Assembly (NCBI GenBank): GCA_031285905.1
Contig: JAITVH010000112.1
Span: forward strand, 1-46,100
Source: Prevotella sp.
GTDB taxonomy: Bacteria; Bacteroidota; Bacteroidia; Bacteroidales; Dysgonomonadaceae
Reading direction: 5' to 3'
DNA length: 46,100 nucleotides
The notes under the pieces are model-generated. The model searched no databases and was not told the origin of the DNA. It saw nothing but the letters and a program-made list of their open reading frames with translations. Shown here piece by piece: positions 43,836 through 46,100 of the stretch; positions within the stretch are counted from its first letter, which is position 1, and each line of letters begins with the position of its first letter. Both the position numbers and the translations under genes were made by a program.

Positions 43836-45863
43836 ATGAACGACGTAAAACTATTAAACAGATCGGCTGATAACATCCGTATTCTTGCGGCTTCCATGGT
43901 TGAAAAAGCGAAATCGGGACACCCCGGAGGTGCAATGGGTGGTGCGGATTTTATCAATGTATTATTCTCGGAATTCTTAGTTTATGACCCGGAAAATCCA
44001 CTTTGGGAAAATCGTGACCGTTTTTTCCTCGATCCGGGACATATGTCAGCAATGCTATATTCTACATTATGTATTACAGGGAAATATACATTAAATGACT
44101 TACAGCAGTTCCGCCAATGGGAAAGCGTAACACCAGGACATCCTGAAAGGGATATTCATCGCGGGATAGAAAATACTTCCGGCCCATTGGGACAAGGACA
44201 CACTTTTGCTGTAGGTGCTGCTATTGCTGCGAAATTCCTGAAAGCCCGGTTTGGCGATAGGATGAATCATACAATATATGCTTTCATTTCTGACGGAGGA
44301 ATTCAGGAAGAGATATCCCAAGGGGCTGGCCGTACTGCCGGACATCTTGGGTTGGATAATTTGATCATGTTTTACGATTCGAACGGAATACAACTTTCAT
44401 CTAAGACAAAAGATGTTACAGACGAAGATGTTGCAGCTAAATATCAGGCCTGGGGATGGCGGGTAATCAGCATCGATGGAAATGATGCAACCGAGATACG
44501 TGCCGCCCTTACCGAAGCAAAACTTGAAAAAGAAAAGCCTACCCTGATAATCGGACATACAGTGATGGGAAAAGGAGCAAAAAGGCCGGATGGATCGAGC
44601 TTCGAAAACGAAGTGGAAACACATGGACAACCTCTTACTGCAGCAGGAGCAAGCTTTGACGCTACCATAAGCGGACTGGGAGGCGATCCTGAAAACCCGT
44701 TCGTAATATTTTCCGATGTTCAGCAATTATATGACAAGCGTAAAGCCGAATTAAAAGATATTGTTGCTAAAAGAAACCAGGAGAAAGCAGAATGGGCAAA
44801 AGCGAATCCTGAACTTGCCGAAAAAATGCAGAAATGGTTTGACGGATATATACCTCCAATAGACTGGAAAAATATAGAACAAAAACCTAATCAGGCAACA
44901 CGTGCTGCATCGGCAACAGTACTAGGGATACTGGCTAAAAAGGTAGAAAATATGATAGTAGCATCTGCTGACTTATCAAACTCGGATAAAACTGATGGTT
45001 TCCTGAAACAAACAACTATTTTCAAAAAAGGAGATTTCTCAGGAGCATTTCTTCAACCGGGAGTATCTGAATTGACAATGGCTTGCCTGTGTATAGGAAT
45101 AACTCTGCATGGAGGTACAGTATCTGCTTGTGGAACATTCTTTGTATTCTCCGACTATATGAAGCCGGCTATCCGTCTGGCTGCCCTGATGGAATTGCCT
45201 GTAAAATTCATATGGACGCATGATGCATTCCGCGTAGGAGAAGACGGCCCTACACACGAACCGGTGGAGCAAGAGGCTCAGATCCGTCTACTCGAAAAAT
45301 TACAAAACCATCATGGGAACAATGCCATGTTGGTACTCCGTCCAGCCGACATGAATGAAGCTACAGTAGCCTGGAAAATGGCATTGGAAAATACAAACAG
45401 TCCTACCGGATTGATATTCTCGAGACAAAACATCAATGACCTGCCTGCGAAAGCAGACCGCTATGCAGAAGCCTTACATGCAGAAAAAGGTGCGTACATA
45501 GTACAGGAGGATGAAAATTATGATGTAATACTTCTGGCTTCAGGTTCTGAAGTATCTACATTGGTCGATGGTGCAAAACTGCTGAAAGAAGATGGCATAA
45601 AAACACGGATTGTATCTGTTCCTTCCGAAGGATTATTCCGCAAGCAAACACTAGCTTATCAGGAAAGTATTATACCTAAAGGTAAAAAGATTTTTGGCCT
45701 TACAGCCGGATTGCCTGTTACCTTACAGGGACTGGTGGGCGATAGCGGGAAAATCTGGGGAATGGAATCCTTTGGTTTTTCAGCTCCATATAAAGTTTTG
45801 GATGAGAAACTCGGATTCACAGCCGAAAATGTATACAATCAGGTAAAAGATTATTTGAAATAA
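43836..45863 (+). CDS. tkt: transketolase
   Basis: 675 residues, full length. The N-terminal TPP domain shows KAKSGHPGGAMGGADF (25-40), DPGHMSAMLY, HPERDIHRGIENTSGPLGQGHTFAVG (in parts) and the TPP/Mg site FISDGGIQEEISQGAG, which replaces the GDG of many relatives, with YDSNGIQLS after it. The middle Pyr domain has LQPGVSELTMACLCIGI with the catalytic glutamate, plus WTHDAFRVGEDGPTHEPVEQ. The C-terminal domain includes LLASGSEVSTLVDGAKLL. It moves two-carbon ketol units in the pentose-phosphate pathway. The next gene, rpiB, starts 1 nt after the stop, so both act together in pentose interconversion. Confidence 0.95.
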   Translation: MNDVKLLNRSADNIRILAASMVEKAKSGHPGGAMGGADFINVLFSEFLVYDPENPLWENRDRFFLDPGHMSAMLYSTLCITGKYTLNDLQQFRQWESVTPGHPERDIHRGIENTSGPLGQGHTFAVGAAIAAKFLKARFGDRMNHTIYAFISDGGIQEEISQGAGRTAGHLGLDNLIMFYDSNGIQLSSKTKDVTDEDVAAKYQAWGWRVISIDGNDATEIRAALTEAKLEKEKPTLIIGHTVMGKGAKRPDGSSFENEVETHGQPLTAAGASFDATISGLGGDPENPFVIFSDVQQLYDKRKAELKDIVAKRNQEKAEWAKANPELAEKMQKWFDGYIPPIDWKNIEQKPNQATRAASATVLGILAKKVENMIVASADLSNSDKTDGFLKQTTIFKKGDFSGAFLQPGVSELTMACLCIGITLHGGTVSACGTFFVFSDYMKPAIRLAALMELPVKFIWTHDAFRVGEDGPTHEPVEQEAQIRLLEKLQNHHGNNAMLVLRPADMNEATVAWKMALENTNSPTGLIFSRQNINDLPAKADRYAEALHAEKGAYIVQEDENYDVILLASGSEVSTLVDGAKLLKEDGIKTRIVSVPSEGLFRKQTLAYQESIIPKGKKIFGLTAGLPVTLQGLVGDSGKIWGMESFGFSAPYKVLDEKLGFTAENVYNQVKDYLK

Positions 45864-45864
45864 A

Positions 45865-46100
45865 ATGTCGATATTATTTACACAAGGAGAAAAACCCGTT
45901 GGTCTGGCTAGTGATCACGCAGGGTTTGCATTAAAGAAATATATCATAGACTTATTCGAAGAACAGGGAATCAGATATATTGATTATGGGGCAACATCAA
46001 CTGAGAGTGTCGATTATCCTGACTTCGGTCATAAACTGGGTAATGCCATCGATAATAATGAGTGTGAATTTGGTATTGCCATATGCGGAACCGGAAACGG
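45865..46100 (+). CDS. rpiB: ribose-5-phosphate isomerase B, N-terminal part
   Basis: ATG 45865 follows the transketolase stop by 1 nt. The frame runs off the right edge after 78 codons. GLASDHAGFALK, DYGATSTESVDYPDF and GIAICGTGNG are the conserved RpiB/LacAB motifs; the cysteine in ICGTGNG is the catalytic base in RpiB. It interconverts ribose-5-phosphate and ribulose-5-phosphate. The arrangement with transketolase makes a pentose-phosphate operon. Confidence 0.93.
   Translation, partial: MSILFTQGEKPVGLASDHAGFALKKYIIDLFEEQGIRYIDYGATSTESVDYPDFGHKLGNAIDNNECEFGIAICGTGN

Noticed and set aside
1..46100. CRISPR array, tRNA, rRNA or intact insertion sequence
   Set aside because: No regularly spaced short repeats, cloverleaf-like CCA-ended genes, rRNA cores or complete transposase frames were seen in any part of the window.

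Overview
The window is about 46 kb of AT-rich chromosome from a Bacteroidales bacterium, most like a Dysgonomonas or Parabacteroides relative. I infer this from the UpxY-type antiterminator, a TTTG-N20-TAnnTTTG promoter and several TAnnTTTG -7 boxes, a BtuG-like surface beta-propeller lipoprotein beside BtuB, LytTR signalling, and SPII lipoproteins with Bacteroidetes lipoboxes. The genus is not proven by anything seen here.

Layout. (1) 1-163 is the tail of a winged-helix protein. (2) 529-14025 is a surface-polysaccharide locus made of two convergent blocks. Three plus-strand glycosyltransferases (529-3626) run from a clear promoter. They meet a minus-strand operon that reads upxY (13507-14025), a PglF/CapD dehydratase, GT4, GT2, an EpsG-type Wzy polymerase, a PglA-like GT4, a PglC-like phosphosugar transferase, a broken pglD, a broken GT4, GT4 and GT2. 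The two broken genes abut at about 6448-6470, which looks like a deletion scar; no pglE and no Wzx flippase are present. (3) 14822-21607 holds housekeeping genes, all on the minus strand: tex, an RluA-family pseudouridine synthase, a succinate/acetyl-CoA CoA-transferase, RdgB and a class I aminotransferase. (4) 21810-26930 is a vitamin B12 uptake operon: cobalamin riboswitch, BtuB-like TonB receptor, BtuG-like lipoprotein with two extra N-terminal repeats, and BtuF-like lipoprotein. No BtuC or BtuD follows. (5) 27012-36000 holds a small lipoprotein, a second TonB receptor, an Ig-like lipoprotein, a GT2, a hexapeptide acetyltransferase, an FAD protein and an FHS-type sugar permease whose upstream region is rich in hairpins. 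(6) 36606-38693 is a very AT-rich pair: a small Gly-Ser/Cys peptide gene and a convergent TlpA-like thioredoxin lipoprotein. (7) 38827-46100 holds a signal-peptide fragment, sdaA, a GH43 remnant, a DUF418 membrane protein, a LytS/LytR-type sensor-regulator pair, transketolase and the start of rpiB.

Three copies of a composite non-coding repeat of about 290-330 bp (17721-18026, 29857-30184, 34319-34604) lie in the same orientation between minus-strand genes, each just beyond a transcription terminator. No tRNA, rRNA, CRISPR array or intact insertion sequence was recognised. All family calls come from reading motifs, without any database search.
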